A stretch of DNA of 64,000 nucleotides from Candidatus Poribacteria bacterium (GCA_958295815.1 OY282374.1:4988682-5052681), one strand, 5' to 3'; shown: positions 52,474 through 61,800, counted from the stretch's first letter. Numbers and translations are program-made. Notes: generated by a model not told the origin, from the sequence alone.

Positions 52474-52560
52474 TATTTGGATTTCCTTTGTTAGTGTAAC
52501 CTGAGAGAGGTTATATCACTTCATTCTATTTTTTTAGGTCTAACGACTCAAAAAGTATCG

Positions 52561-52610
52561 ACTTATATTGTAAAGACGCGTTTTAAGGGTGGAGAGGTTG
52601 CATATTTTTG
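52561..52610 (-). promoter_or_regulatory. Shared upstream element, copy A
   Basis: On the minus strand: ATGCAACCTCTCCACCCTTA, continuing AAACGCGTCTTTACAATATA. It aligns over about 50 bases with copy B (55801-55852). It sits about 120 bases upstream of the coiled-coil lipoprotein gene. Confidence 0.4.
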
Positions 52611-52629
52611 AGAATACCTTTCTCCGATG

Positions 52630-54156
52630 TTAAACCTCGGCGCGTAGGAAAACTATGAATGCCCCCGAAAGAAATACTCCGAGCAGTAAAACGAGTAACA
52701 GCAGATCCAAGGTCGCAGTATTGAACGTGTCGCTAAAGGTAACTTTATCCTCAAATTCCGGTATCGCTTCACTCGCAATCGGCTTCTCAGACATACCTTT
52801 AGGGATACCGATGAGGTGGCGACTTTGGATGTCTGCTCTATCGGTTTCGACGATGAATTCTCGAAATTGCTTTATGTAGCGATGCACATGTTCTAAGAAT
52901 TGCAAGTGCCGATTAAAGCCTGTGCCTGCCATGGATTCGAGTGCGTATTGAACGATAGCTGCTGGCGAGAACCGGGTTATATCCCTTGCGCGTTGGACTT
53001 GCGCAATTTGTGCGTCTAAATGCTGGCGGTTAAAGCGTTCTCGGATTTCTACATCTTTATTAATATATTCTGCTTTGAGTGCCATTTCTTCATCACCTTC
53101 TGTCTCCCATGCCTCCTGCATTTTTCTTGCAGCTGCCATTGCCTCTTCCGGCGACGTTTCAAAAAGTTTCTCAAGTTCACTCATGCTTAGCAGATTAGGA
53201 CTCTTTTTTTCTTTAATTGTTTGCATTCGATCGTCAAAGTCTGTGCTAATCTGTCTAAGGGCTGCGTCTTTTGAGGCGTCAAATTGATCGTCTGTTTGGA
53301 CGGGTGTCATCCATTTCGTGGAGAGAATTCCGAGCGTCGATGGCATAAAAACTACGGTTGCGACCCAAATCAGCAATAAGATGACGAGACTTACTCGAGG
53401 CTCTCGCGTGCCAGCAGAAACCATCAGTCCTAATCCAATGAAGATACCTGCGTAGCTTGTAGCAATCAGCAAAATCAATCCCAAACGTCCCCAGTCGGCT
53501 CCACTGAGTTGTGTCCAACTGTCGGTGGAAATCACTGCCAGATTCAGCAAAACGGCGAAAATGAAAGGAATTAGCACAGTTATTAAAGTGCCTAAGAATT
53601 TACCGATTAACAAGGTAGGTCGCGAAATCGGATTCGCCAGACACAACCGCAATGTCCCTTGTTCTCGCTCACCAGAAAGTGCGTCAAAGGTAAATAAGAG
53701 CGGAATAAAGGAGAGCAGATAGGTGATAATAAATACCCAATCTATTTTGGTTGCTTGCGGACGAAAATCTTTCGCATCTGGATTCACGGATCCGTAGCTT
53801 AGCCACCAGTTGCTTTTTACCCTGCCACCTATACCTGATTTGGACCAAGACCCCTCATTGTAGGTGCGTCTTGGCAAGTAAGCTTCGCCGCCGTCTGCGA
53901 TGAAGGAGAGCGAGGACGGACGTTTGTAAAGGCGTCCGGGACCTTTTTCCGCCAGAGAATACAACTGTGTCCGGGATTTCAACTCATTGGAGGTGTTGGT
54001 AACGTCCTCGGAGTAATCACGGACCCTGTCTTGGTGCGTCTGAAGATGTACCACAGCGTTGGTAACCATCAAGGCGGAAAGTATTAAAAACGTTAGGATG
54101 AAGCGCAGGCTATTGATGTGGTCAAAGAGTTCTCGTTTGATGATATGCCAAATCAT
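52630..54156 (-). CDS. ABC-2 type permease 4 of the multi-permease locus
   Basis: A 508-residue permease, the longest of the set. It begins MIWHIIKRELFDHINSLRFI, then an extracytoplasmic loop of about 100 residues, the coupling segment FTFDALSGEREQGTLRLCL, and four closely spaced helices. A charged soluble region of about 200 residues with coiled-coil character (LSMSELEKLFETSPEEAMAA) lies before the last helix. AGGAG lies 6 bases before the ATG. Permease 3 ends 32 bases upstream. The loop sizes match the other permeases although sequence there is poorly conserved, suggesting different recognition surfaces. Confidence 0.88.
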   Translation of the reverse strand: MIWHIIKRELFDHINSLRFILTFLILSALMVTNAVVHLQTHQDRVRDYSEDVTNTSNELKSRTQLYSLAEKGPGRLYKRPSSLSFIADGGEAYLPRRTYNEGSWSKSGIGGRVKSNWWLSYGSVNPDAKDFRPQATKIDWVFIITYLLSFIPLLFTFDALSGEREQGTLRLCLANPISRPTLLIGKFLGTLITVLIPFIFAVLLNLAVISTDSWTQLSGADWGRLGLILLIATSYAGIFIGLGLMVSAGTREPRVSLVILLLIWVATVVFMPSTLGILSTKWMTPVQTDDQFDASKDAALRQISTDFDDRMQTIKEKKSPNLLSMSELEKLFETSPEEAMAAARKMQEAWETEGDEEMALKAEYINKDVEIRERFNRQHLDAQIAQVQRARDITRFSPAAIVQYALESMAGTGFNRHLQFLEHVHRYIKQFREFIVETDRADIQSRHLIGIPKGMSEKPIASEAIPEFEDKVTFSDTFNTATLDLLLLVLLLGVFLSGAFIVFLRAEV

Positions 54157-54187
54157 TGGGTTCTCCTCTCAGAAGTTGCCTGTCCAG

Positions 54188-55663
54188 TTAAACTTCAATT
54201 TTGGTAAAAAACAGGAATATCACTGTGAACAGCGCGAGATTGGTGAGTAGCAGTAAAAGTAGTTCGGGGAGCGCTCGCGTTGCGTTTTCCCAAGCATTCG
54301 CTGGCGCGAAGCGAAACTGAGGCAAATCCCACCAGTCTACTGTGCCTTGATCAGAGGCGAACCATTGTCGACTGCCAAATGCTTTTTTATCATGGAGGTA
54401 GTTAATAGTGGTCCGGCGATAATCCTGAACTGCCCGCACAAAATCAGACATACCTTCTAAGTCGGTACCTGCCCAAGCGGAAGTTGCAAATGTATACAGA
54501 CCTGCTGGACTGAGTTTCATCAAACGTTCATCCCATGTTGCTTTTCGGAGAGATGTGTTGTCTAAATTCTTTTTTCGTATCAAAGCGGTTTGTTCCGCTA
54601 AGCGGATGTACAGAGTTTCCATGGTTTCGTTATATTTTTGAAGGTGAGGAACTAACGGCTCTGATTCCTTTTGTACTTTGGCGTTAATCTGTCGTCGCCT
54701 ATCTCCCCAGCTACTACTCCAGTCAGAATAACTCAAGTTAAAACGCGGGGACTCTCCCTCAAGCGGACTGTTTGCTATGAATTGGCGTTCTTCTCTGTCG
54801 ACCTCTTCCCAAATCTGCTCAACTTGTTGGTTGGTGGATGATCTTTCGGCGCTTGTATCGCCGACCGGATTGATGGAAAATCGACTCCAGTTCGGATACA
54901 CAAGCACCAGAGCTACCCACAGGAACATACAGATCATTAGTGATGTAGCAGTGCGGCGCGTTATCGTAGAAACCACCAACCCAATTAGGTAGAATACGGA
55001 CAGGTAGGTGCTTGTTGTCAGAACTATCCCGCCGATCCGGAGAAAATTCTCTCCGCTCAGGTAAATAGTGCTGTTAAGAGATAACAGGATAAGCACCAGT
55101 ATCAGACTCATCAGCACGGGGAGTAACAGGCAGAGCATGGCACCGATGTATTTGGCGAACAAGATAGAACCTCTTCGCACTGGGTGTGAGATGACCAGTC
55201 TCAAGGTGCCGCTTTCCCAGTCTCCCGAAATTGCATCGTAGGCGAAAAGCAGTGCCATCAGACTCAGAACGACTTGAAAGATAAGGACGAGATCTATCTT
55301 TGTAAAGAGGTTGAGAAATGGGTTTTCGAGACCGCGTGCCGAACCGGACGAAATCATCGGAACGGAACCGTGATAAATTTCAAAGGTGCTTCCCAATCGC
55401 TTATCTAATCCTGAACTAAAAACGCTTAAAGGATTCGGAGGACGTTCAACAAACAGTTTTAAAAAGGAATAGGTTTTCGCTTCCTGAATTTTCTGGCGGT
55501 GAACATTTTCTTGGTGGTTATATCTTGCTAATCGCTGTTCGTAGTCTTCAAGAAGGACAACAGCATTGGCGACAACGAGTAGAAGGGTAATCACAACGGC
55601 AGCGAGGAACCGGGCACTCATCAAATGTCCCAGAATCTCTTGGCGGATAAGGTTCCGTAACAT
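54188..55663 (-). CDS. ABC-2 type permease 3 of the multi-permease locus
   Basis: A 491-residue permease starting MLRNLIRQEILGHLMSARFL. The coupling segment is FAYDAISGDWESGTLRLVIS. The large soluble region between helices five and six contains a Ser/Glu/Arg-rich stretch (about residues 270-420) and the last helix ends in FLFFTKIEV, matching the short basic/acidic tails of its relatives. AGGAGG directly before the ATG is the best ribosome binding site of the group. A shared upstream element lies about 175 bases before the start. Confidence 0.88.
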   Translation of the reverse strand: MLRNLIRQEILGHLMSARFLAAVVITLLLVVANAVVLLEDYEQRLARYNHQENVHRQKIQEAKTYSFLKLFVERPPNPLSVFSSGLDKRLGSTFEIYHGSVPMISSGSARGLENPFLNLFTKIDLVLIFQVVLSLMALLFAYDAISGDWESGTLRLVISHPVRRGSILFAKYIGAMLCLLLPVLMSLILVLILLSLNSTIYLSGENFLRIGGIVLTTSTYLSVFYLIGLVVSTITRRTATSLMICMFLWVALVLVYPNWSRFSINPVGDTSAERSSTNQQVEQIWEEVDREERQFIANSPLEGESPRFNLSYSDWSSSWGDRRRQINAKVQKESEPLVPHLQKYNETMETLYIRLAEQTALIRKKNLDNTSLRKATWDERLMKLSPAGLYTFATSAWAGTDLEGMSDFVRAVQDYRRTTINYLHDKKAFGSRQWFASDQGTVDWWDLPQFRFAPANAWENATRALPELLLLLLTNLALFTVIFLFFTKIEV

Positions 55664-55800
55664 GACGCCTCCTTGGAAGTTTATGGTTTGTCTATTGGAG
55701 ACACTTCAGGCAAAAAGAATAGTGAAAACTGTGACGGATAGAGAGACAGCGAAATTTTGCCATCAGTAGCCCGCGCAGCAAAAAGATAAGTCAAATATCC

Positions 55801-55852
55801 GGTCTATATCTTTAATGACACCTTTTGAGGGCAAAAAGGGTGCATGTTTTTT
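55801..55852 (-). promoter_or_regulatory. Shared upstream element, copy B
   Basis: On the minus strand: ATGCACCCTTTTTGCCCTCA, continuing AAAGGTGTCATTAAAGATATA. It matches copy A base for base at most positions and lies about 140-190 bases upstream of the permease 3 start. Confidence 0.4.
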
Positions 55853-55930
55853 CTATTAATACTGGGTTCCAGTTGTAAGAGGCATCGCAGGTAGTTTCGC
55901 TATTGATGGTATGTGGACTTATATATTGTC

Positions 55931-57343
55931 TCAGATATCCAACCTGAAGAATTTCAAAAAGGCTATGGTTGTCAGTGCCATTGCTAAGAAACAGAGCAGG
56001 AGTAGATCTACTACGGAATGCCGTAGGGTTTCAGATAAGGATATGTCCGCCATCTCTGGGGCAGGTGTGATTTTCTTTTGTTCTGATTTACCTGTTACAA
56101 ATTGTGCAAGCGTTTGGAAGTCATCGTCTACAATGTTTCTGAAATATTCGTCTTCAAGTTGGGCGTAGTAACGGGTGCCCGTTTGGAAATAGGTGTTCCT
56201 TTTTATTTTCCCAGTTTCTGATAGGTTCATAGCGAGATAAATGAGCGAAGATGTGGGTGTGATTCGGGAAAGGGTTTCTCCGACTGATTCTTGTCGTTCT
56301 CTTTCACGCTGATAGTCGCGATCTACTTTTTCGACTTGTTCCTGAAATTTCTGACTGTACTCAGCATCAATGGGTTCCCTAAGCTTGTTAACTTTTTTTA
56401 CCGTTTCCTTATCGAGGTTAATCGATGCCCCTAAGGTTCCTATTATCTTTTCGCCAAGCACTTTTTCCTTTTCTGTATTAAGGTTGTCACGGATTGCAGT
56501 TTTTTCCATATAAACGCTCTGTATACCGCGTGTTGGTGCAATGAGTTTGGCGGTAAGGAACCCGACGCGTGGGGAAATTAGGACAGCGAGCACCCAGACT
56601 GTAAAAGCGACAATGAGTGCTGTCTTGGAACTATCGAGATAGGTGGAAATTACTGTCCCTATTCCAAAAAATACGCCGATGTAAAGTAACGAAATTAGCG
56701 TCAAACCGAACACACGTAGGAGAATGTCAGGCTCACCTAAAGGAAACCCTTGGGAGACAAGTAGAAGCAAGCCTAATAGGAACGATACGAGGAATGGCAC
56801 GACGAAGACAATGTATCCACCGATCAGTTTGCTCCATAAGAAGAGATCGCGAGGGAGTGCGTTTGCCAAGGTAATTCGGAGTGTTCCGGCTTCTCTTTCG
56901 CCTGCGACGGCATCAAAGGTAAACAGTAGTGCGAGCAGACTGAAGACAGTGCTGACGATGAACAGGAAATCAAGATTTCCCAGAGCGGAAGTGAGAGGGG
57001 CTTCTGCCAGTGCTGTTGACCCTTGCTTTACACCGTTGCGTGTCATTCCGAGATAACTCGGCAGTGATTCTTCTAAACCTTTTGCGAACACACTCAAAGG
57101 ACTTGGCTCAAGAAAAAGTTTGGAAACTTCCATATTTGGATGCGGACTATCCGGCGGTTTTTCTTCGGTTTCTGCGTTTGATAGTTTGACGGACTCTTGG
57201 TAATTTACTTGGTTTTGGAGGTAATTGCGATAATTGATATGCAGGGTGAGCGGTACGAGCAAGAGACACATCAAAAGCAGTGCTACGAACCGGATACTAA
57301 GGATATGATGCATAATCTCTTTCTGAATTAGCGTCATTAACAT
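55931..57343 (-). CDS. ABC-2 type permease 2 of the multi-permease locus
   Basis: A 470-residue permease starting MLMTLIQKEIMHHILSIRFV. It is a close paralogue of permease 1: identical or near-identical stretches include FTFDAVAGEREAGTLRITLA, LPRDLFLWSKLIGGYIVF and VISTYLDSSKTALIVAF. The soluble region between the fifth and sixth helices (about residues 275-440) diverges, apart from LSRITPTSSLIYLAMNLSET. Two ATGs, at 57343 and 57337, are possible starts; AGGA lies upstream of the first. The close pair is a recent duplication or a conserved two-subunit permease. Confidence 0.88.
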   Translation of the reverse strand: MLMTLIQKEIMHHILSIRFVALLLMCLLLVPLTLHINYRNYLQNQVNYQESVKLSNAETEEKPPDSPHPNMEVSKLFLEPSPLSVFAKGLEESLPSYLGMTRNGVKQGSTALAEAPLTSALGNLDFLFIVSTVFSLLALLFTFDAVAGEREAGTLRITLANALPRDLFLWSKLIGGYIVFVVPFLVSFLLGLLLLVSQGFPLGEPDILLRVFGLTLISLLYIGVFFGIGTVISTYLDSSKTALIVAFTVWVLAVLISPRVGFLTAKLIAPTRGIQSVYMEKTAIRDNLNTEKEKVLGEKIIGTLGASINLDKETVKKVNKLREPIDAEYSQKFQEQVEKVDRDYQRERERQESVGETLSRITPTSSLIYLAMNLSETGKIKRNTYFQTGTRYYAQLEDEYFRNIVDDDFQTLAQFVTGKSEQKKITPAPEMADISLSETLRHSVVDLLLLCFLAMALTTIAFLKFFRLDI

Positions 57344-57412
57344 GTTGAGTTTCCTTTATCCTTTGAGTTGATTTGTATAATCTCTTCCAGTAGGAACTGT
57401 TCTTAGCATGTA

Positions 57413-57450
57413 CTACAAATGACAATAAGAAAAGTTGCATCTTTTAGGGT
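57413..57450 (-). promoter_or_regulatory. Shared upstream element, copy C (partial)
   Basis: On the minus strand: CCCTAAAAGATGCAACTTTT, continuing CTTATTGTC. It keeps the ATGCAAC core and following pyrimidine run of copies A and B, about 90 bases before permease 2. Confidence 0.3.
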
Positions 57451-57542
57451 TTTTTGCTGAATTTCGGGGATGGATCTCGCTGTGGCACAAGTGATTTGTT
57501 AGGGAGTTTGTTGTTCTCACTTATCGGTGGTATGGAATTGCC

Positions 57543-58952
57543 TCAAATATCTATCCTGAGGAATTTCAGGAACGACACGGTGGTTAACACGACTGCGAAG
57601 AAAAAGAGTAGCAGAACATCCGGGACCGATTGACGGGATGTTTCCGTTAAGGTTGTTGTTTCCAAAGGTGGCGGTTGTGTGATTTGAACAATATCGCTTG
57701 AAGTATAAGATCTGTGTGAGACGTGGTCTTTGATTTTACTGAACAAATCTGTATGAAGCATATCATAATAGCGATCGCCCGTTTGAAAGTAGGTGCTTCT
57801 TTTTGCCTTTCCGGTGTCTGTCAGGTTTGTGACGAGGTAAATTAACGAAGATGTTGGCGTGAGTCGGGAAAGCGTCTCCCCTACTTGTTCTTGTCGTTCT
57901 GTTTCACGCATGTAATCTCGATCAAGTTTAGTAATGTGGTCTTGGAATTTCAATCGATATTTCTCTTTGAAAGGTTCCATGCGTTTGTCAAGTAGTTTCG
58001 CATTTTCCGTATCTATTATGATCCGACCGAGCTCATCTGGGGGAATCTCCATAGTAAATTTCATTTTATGTTCTTCGAGTTCCGCATCGAAATCCTCGCG
58101 TACGGCTTGCTTTTCCATATAGACGCTCTGCGGGGTGCGTGTTGGAGCGATGATCTTCGCTGCAAGAAAGCCGATACGTGGTGTAATTAACACGGCGAAC
58201 ACCCAGACGCTGAAAGCGACAATGAGTGCGGTTTTTGTACTGTCCAAGTAGGTTGAAATTACTGTCCCTATTGCAAAAAACACCCCGATGTAGAGGAGTG
58301 AGACAGCCGTCAGACTGAGGACTCGTGGAAAAATGTCAGGTTCGCCTAAGGGAAAACCTTGCCAGACAAGTAAAAGTAAACCGAAGAGAAACGATACCAA
58401 GAATGGGGCAACGAATACAATGTATCCGCCAATCAGTTTACTCCACAGGAATAGATCACGCGGTAAGGAATTTGCTAAGGTAATTCGCAATGTGCCAGCT
58501 TCTCTCTCTCCAGCAACGGCATCAAATGTGAACAGCAGTGCAAGCAGGCTGAAGACTGTACCGACGACAAATAGAAAATCAAGGTGTCCCAAAAGATTGG
58601 AAAGGGAAGTTGACAAAGCAGGTGGACCTTGCGTAACCCCATTGCGTGTCATCCCAAGGTAACTCGGCAGCGTGTCCCCTAATCCGTTTGCGAATACGCT
58701 CAGCGGGGTCGGTTTGAGGAAAAGTTTGGATACCTCAACCTCTGGTTCCAGTGGCATCTTTGGGTTTACTGTGGTTTCTTCAATGTTCGCTAATTTGATA
58801 GCTTCTTGATAGTCAATGAGATTTTGACGATAGTTTTGATAATTAATGGAAAGGGTAAGCGGGATGAGCAATAGGCACATCAAAAGGAGCGCGACGAACC
58901 GGACGCTCATGATATGATGCAGGATCTCTTTTTGAATTAACGTTCGTAGCAT
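57543..58952 (-). CDS. ABC-2 type permease 1 of the multi-permease locus
   Basis: A 469-residue permease, first of the six in the transcribed order. It starts MLRTLIQKEILHHIMSVRFV and shares most of its membrane part with permease 2 (coupling segment FTFDAVAGEREAGTLRITLA, identical over 20 residues). Its soluble loop includes KFTMEIPPDELGRIIIDTEN, absent from permease 2. The last segment RQSVPDVLLLFFFAVVLTTV ends KFLRIDI, like permease 2's KFFRLDI. The preceding thioredoxin-fold gene ends 93 bases upstream on the same strand, so the two may be co-transcribed. Confidence 0.88.
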   Translation of the reverse strand: MLRTLIQKEILHHIMSVRFVALLLMCLLLIPLTLSINYQNYRQNLIDYQEAIKLANIEETTVNPKMPLEPEVEVSKLFLKPTPLSVFANGLGDTLPSYLGMTRNGVTQGPPALSTSLSNLLGHLDFLFVVGTVFSLLALLFTFDAVAGEREAGTLRITLANSLPRDLFLWSKLIGGYIVFVAPFLVSFLFGLLLLVWQGFPLGEPDIFPRVLSLTAVSLLYIGVFFAIGTVISTYLDSTKTALIVAFSVWVFAVLITPRIGFLAAKIIAPTRTPQSVYMEKQAVREDFDAELEEHKMKFTMEIPPDELGRIIIDTENAKLLDKRMEPFKEKYRLKFQDHITKLDRDYMRETERQEQVGETLSRLTPTSSLIYLVTNLTDTGKAKRSTYFQTGDRYYDMLHTDLFSKIKDHVSHRSYTSSDIVQITQPPPLETTTLTETSRQSVPDVLLLFFFAVVLTTVSFLKFLRIDI

Positions 58953-59045
58953 GTTATCACCATGTCTTTTTTCTCAGGTTTCAACAACACTTGCAGCGTT
59001 GATTAGTGCGCGTCCTGACCTATGCCCGAACTGAATGTTAACCTG

Positions 59046-60635
59046 TTACTCTTTGGACTGAACTAATTTCTTAATACTTTGCGAAAGGTGTTGTAGATCG
59101 AGGTCTATAAACACATCTTTGACAATTAGTTCCTGATTTAAAAGGATCGTTGTAAGTTGGGTTTGAGGTTTGGATATTTCTCTATTGAGAAACGCCTGTA
59201 TCTGGTCGTTTTTACCTATCCAAGTTAGCATAGAAAGTTGATATTTTTCCTTGAGTTCTTCAATCGCCTTTACGGAATCATTGGTGCTGATGTTGACTAC
59301 TTGCAATTGGGTAGTATAGTTTTCGAGCAGCTTCTCTAAGTGTTGTAACTTTGGTCCGTAGGTGGTAGGGTCTGCTGGAAAAAGGTTGACAAGGACGAAC
59401 TTGCCGCGGAGGGTCTCCAATTTGACAGATTTTCCTGACAGATCGGTCAGTGCTATATCTGGCATTGGTTTGCCTAATAAATATGCCAATTCCTCTCGGT
59501 TTGTAACGGGAAGCGATGCCTGTGTTAGTTGCTTGAGCAGTGCTTTTCCCTCTAGTGATTCCAGAAACGCTTCACCCAATTGTTCTTTGAGTTGGGCGTG
59601 TAAGTTTCCGGATCCGTTAGGTCGCAGGACGGTAGTGCTGCTCATCTCATTACGGCTATTGGGTGGTGTCTCTTCTATTTGCTTCCTGACTTCCGTAGGT
59701 AGGTCTGCCAATGAACTGGGTTGTATGGAAATGCGACTCACAATTCTTGCTGTGGTGTTATAAATGTTTCTTTGGGGTCCATTTCGATAGAGTTTCCCGC
59801 TGACGCTTAGGTTGAGAAGATGATGTTGGCAACGCACTATGGGTAGCATATCCCCTTCATATCTTAATAGAATTTCCTGTGCTTCTTTCTGTCCAGGTCG
59901 AAGTTCATAGAGATAACTACACTGCAGCATCGGATCTGCTGCGCCTTCAGTTAGAACTCCGGGTACTCCGGTTGTTAGATCTGCTGGGCAAAGGAGGACA
60001 TCTTTTTTCAAGTATTGCGGAGAAAGTTCGGAGAGCCATTGCGGTTCTCCGTCTGCGTCAGCACGGTAGTTTTCGAGTGCGAGTTTTATTTTTCTTAGAT
60101 TTTCCCTACATGTCTGAATTTCTGTAGAATTGTCAGCAGTTTGGTGTTCTGAGTGCGAGGCTAACTCGTATGGATAGGCATCTGCCAAGAGGGCACGATT
60201 CAGGCGAACTAGGGCGTTCCCGCTTTGTGGCTCTTGAGCAATGAGTGATTGGGTCTGTTCACTGAGTTCAATATCGGAGAAACTTTGGGCATCATAAAGC
60301 GAGGCGTCTTGGATCAGTCGATTCAAGTCTGTAAGGAGTGCTTTCTGAAGCATGGGAGATGGGCTGTTTATGCCGTCATATTCACTGATCAATTGTTGTG
60401 TTTTGTCGGACAATTGTACAGTTATAGATTTGGATACTGTGGCACGTGTGTCTTGGAGTTTCACCGCCAAACTGCCTGGGTCTTTAATGTCTTCTGGATA
60501 AAACAGTGGTGGATTTCCAGCTGCAAATGGGACTAAGCTCAGACTCAGTAGAGTTACAAGTAGAGGTATCACGGTTCTGAAAGGTAGAAAAAATTTGGAA
60601 TCGCAAGTTTTTGATTGTAAGGTTCTTGTTGTCAT
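59046..60635 (-). CDS. Exported thioredoxin-fold protein without redox cysteines
   Basis: A 529-residue exported protein. The signal peptide region is FRTVIPLLVTLLSLSLVPFA. Residues about 175-230 resemble a pilin-like globular motif (CRENLRKIKLALENYRADAD, then LSPQYLKKDVLLCPAD), as in exported proteins carrying DUF1559-like segments. The C-terminal 150 residues are an AhpC/TlpA-type thioredoxin fold: GKPMPDIALTDLSGKSVKLE, TLRGKFVLVNLFPADPTTYG and LQVVNISTNDSVKAI. The CxxC site is replaced by PADP, so it cannot act as a thiol-disulfide enzyme in the usual way. GGGAG precedes the ATG. It precedes the permease run and may be part of it. Confidence 0.72.
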   Translation of the reverse strand: MTTRTLQSKTCDSKFFLPFRTVIPLLVTLLSLSLVPFAAGNPPLFYPEDIKDPGSLAVKLQDTRATVSKSITVQLSDKTQQLISEYDGINSPSPMLQKALLTDLNRLIQDASLYDAQSFSDIELSEQTQSLIAQEPQSGNALVRLNRALLADAYPYELASHSEHQTADNSTEIQTCRENLRKIKLALENYRADADGEPQWLSELSPQYLKKDVLLCPADLTTGVPGVLTEGAADPMLQCSYLYELRPGQKEAQEILLRYEGDMLPIVRCQHHLLNLSVSGKLYRNGPQRNIYNTTARIVSRISIQPSSLADLPTEVRKQIEETPPNSRNEMSSTTVLRPNGSGNLHAQLKEQLGEAFLESLEGKALLKQLTQASLPVTNREELAYLLGKPMPDIALTDLSGKSVKLETLRGKFVLVNLFPADPTTYGPKLQHLEKLLENYTTQLQVVNISTNDSVKAIEELKEKYQLSMLTWIGKNDQIQAFLNREISKPQTQLTTILLNQELIVKDVFIDLDLQHLSQSIKKLVQSKE

Positions 60636-60654
60636 ATTTAAAATCTCCCTTTGT

Positions 60655-61650
60655 TCAATCTCCTATTTTCATTTTTCCCCACACTGTAGTTAGTAACTGT
60701 GGTTGTGGCGAAACTGGTAAGGCGAATTCTGGATCGAACCAATCCGCGCCGATGTTATCACCTTGACGCGTGAGTTGTTCCGAGATGCCTACATCCAAAT
60801 CGATTTTGAAGAGGTGTACAGTGTTGCGGATCAGTTTTTCGTAAACGAGTTCGTCTCCGTGCGGTGCCCATATAGGGTGGGACGTTGCCCCGTTATCTGC
60901 ATCAACAATCTGTTTGAGATCGCTACCATCGCGATTTACAATATAGACAGACTCGGTGTCCTCTATATTTTTACCCGCTGGGAGATCTACAGCGTCCAGA
61001 TCTATCCAAGAAAAGGCTATCTTAGCACTATTGGGTGCCCATGAGGGACCAAACATGAAGATCTTTCCTGGGATGAGTATTTCTTTATTGTTGGTTTGTA
61101 GATTAATAATCTGAATCTTGGGATTTTCGACCTGGAGTACGCCTTCAGCAGGAAGAAGAAACTTTTCATCGGCAACGTAGGCTATCTCAGAACCCTTAGG
61201 TGACCACACGGGCCACAAACCACTTGCAAGTTTCTCTTCGTTTTTCCCATCGCTTGAGGCGGTGTAGATAGACAGTTTGTCAAGTCGGTGATAAGCAAAC
61301 TGTTTCCCGTCAGGTGCCCAGGTAGGGTGTTGTCTACCGACTAATTTTTGGAATACTTTACGTGCATTCGTCCCATCTGCGTTCATAAGATAGAGATCGC
61401 TTGTTCCGTGTCGGTTGGAGACGAAAAGAATTTGTTCACCTGTCGGCGACCAGACAGGATTGTAATCGACTGCACGATGTTGGCTCAAATTTACCTGTTC
61501 GGATCCATCCGGGTTCATGGTGTAAATTTCGAAGTTGCCATCGCGGTTTGATGTAAATGCAATTTTGGCAGTCGCTGGAGCTCTTGCAAAAGCAGCGGAG
61601 AGGATGCTGAAAGCAAATAGACCACTGAGTGCATAAAAAATGAGTTTCAT
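60655..61650 (-). CDS. TolB-like (PD40) beta-propeller, exported
   Basis: A 331-residue protein with a signal peptide (MKLIFYALSGLFAFSILSAA) and about six TolB/PD40 propeller blades: IAFTSNRDGNFEIYTMNPDG, ILFVSNRHGTSDLYLMNADG, and similar NxxWSPxGxxIA(Y/F) strands. The first part of TolB (its N-terminal domain) is missing, so it is not TolB proper. Such propellers bind periplasmic partners. It lies 19 bases upstream of the thioredoxin-fold gene and may lead the large minus-strand unit. The upstream 195 bases hold a TGCAACTTTACCC segment similar to the shared element. Confidence 0.85.
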   Translation of the reverse strand: MKLIFYALSGLFAFSILSAAFARAPATAKIAFTSNRDGNFEIYTMNPDGSEQVNLSQHRAVDYNPVWSPTGEQILFVSNRHGTSDLYLMNADGTNARKVFQKLVGRQHPTWAPDGKQFAYHRLDKLSIYTASSDGKNEEKLASGLWPVWSPKGSEIAYVADEKFLLPAEGVLQVENPKIQIINLQTNNKEILIPGKIFMFGPSWAPNSAKIAFSWIDLDAVDLPAGKNIEDTESVYIVNRDGSDLKQIVDADNGATSHPIWAPHGDELVYEKLIRNTVHLFKIDLDVGISEQLTRQGDNIGADWFDPEFALPVSPQPQLLTTVWGKMKIGD

Positions 61651-61800
61651 GCTATATTTTTTTCTAAAGTTTTCGGTTAAGTGGACAGTTCGCGACGCTA
61701 TGGTATTGTTTGTTTATACACCATCTGTCCAGAAAAGTTTCAAGAGGCGATCTATCTAATAGATTGGGCGAAAAGCATGGACGATTTATAGGATATTCTT

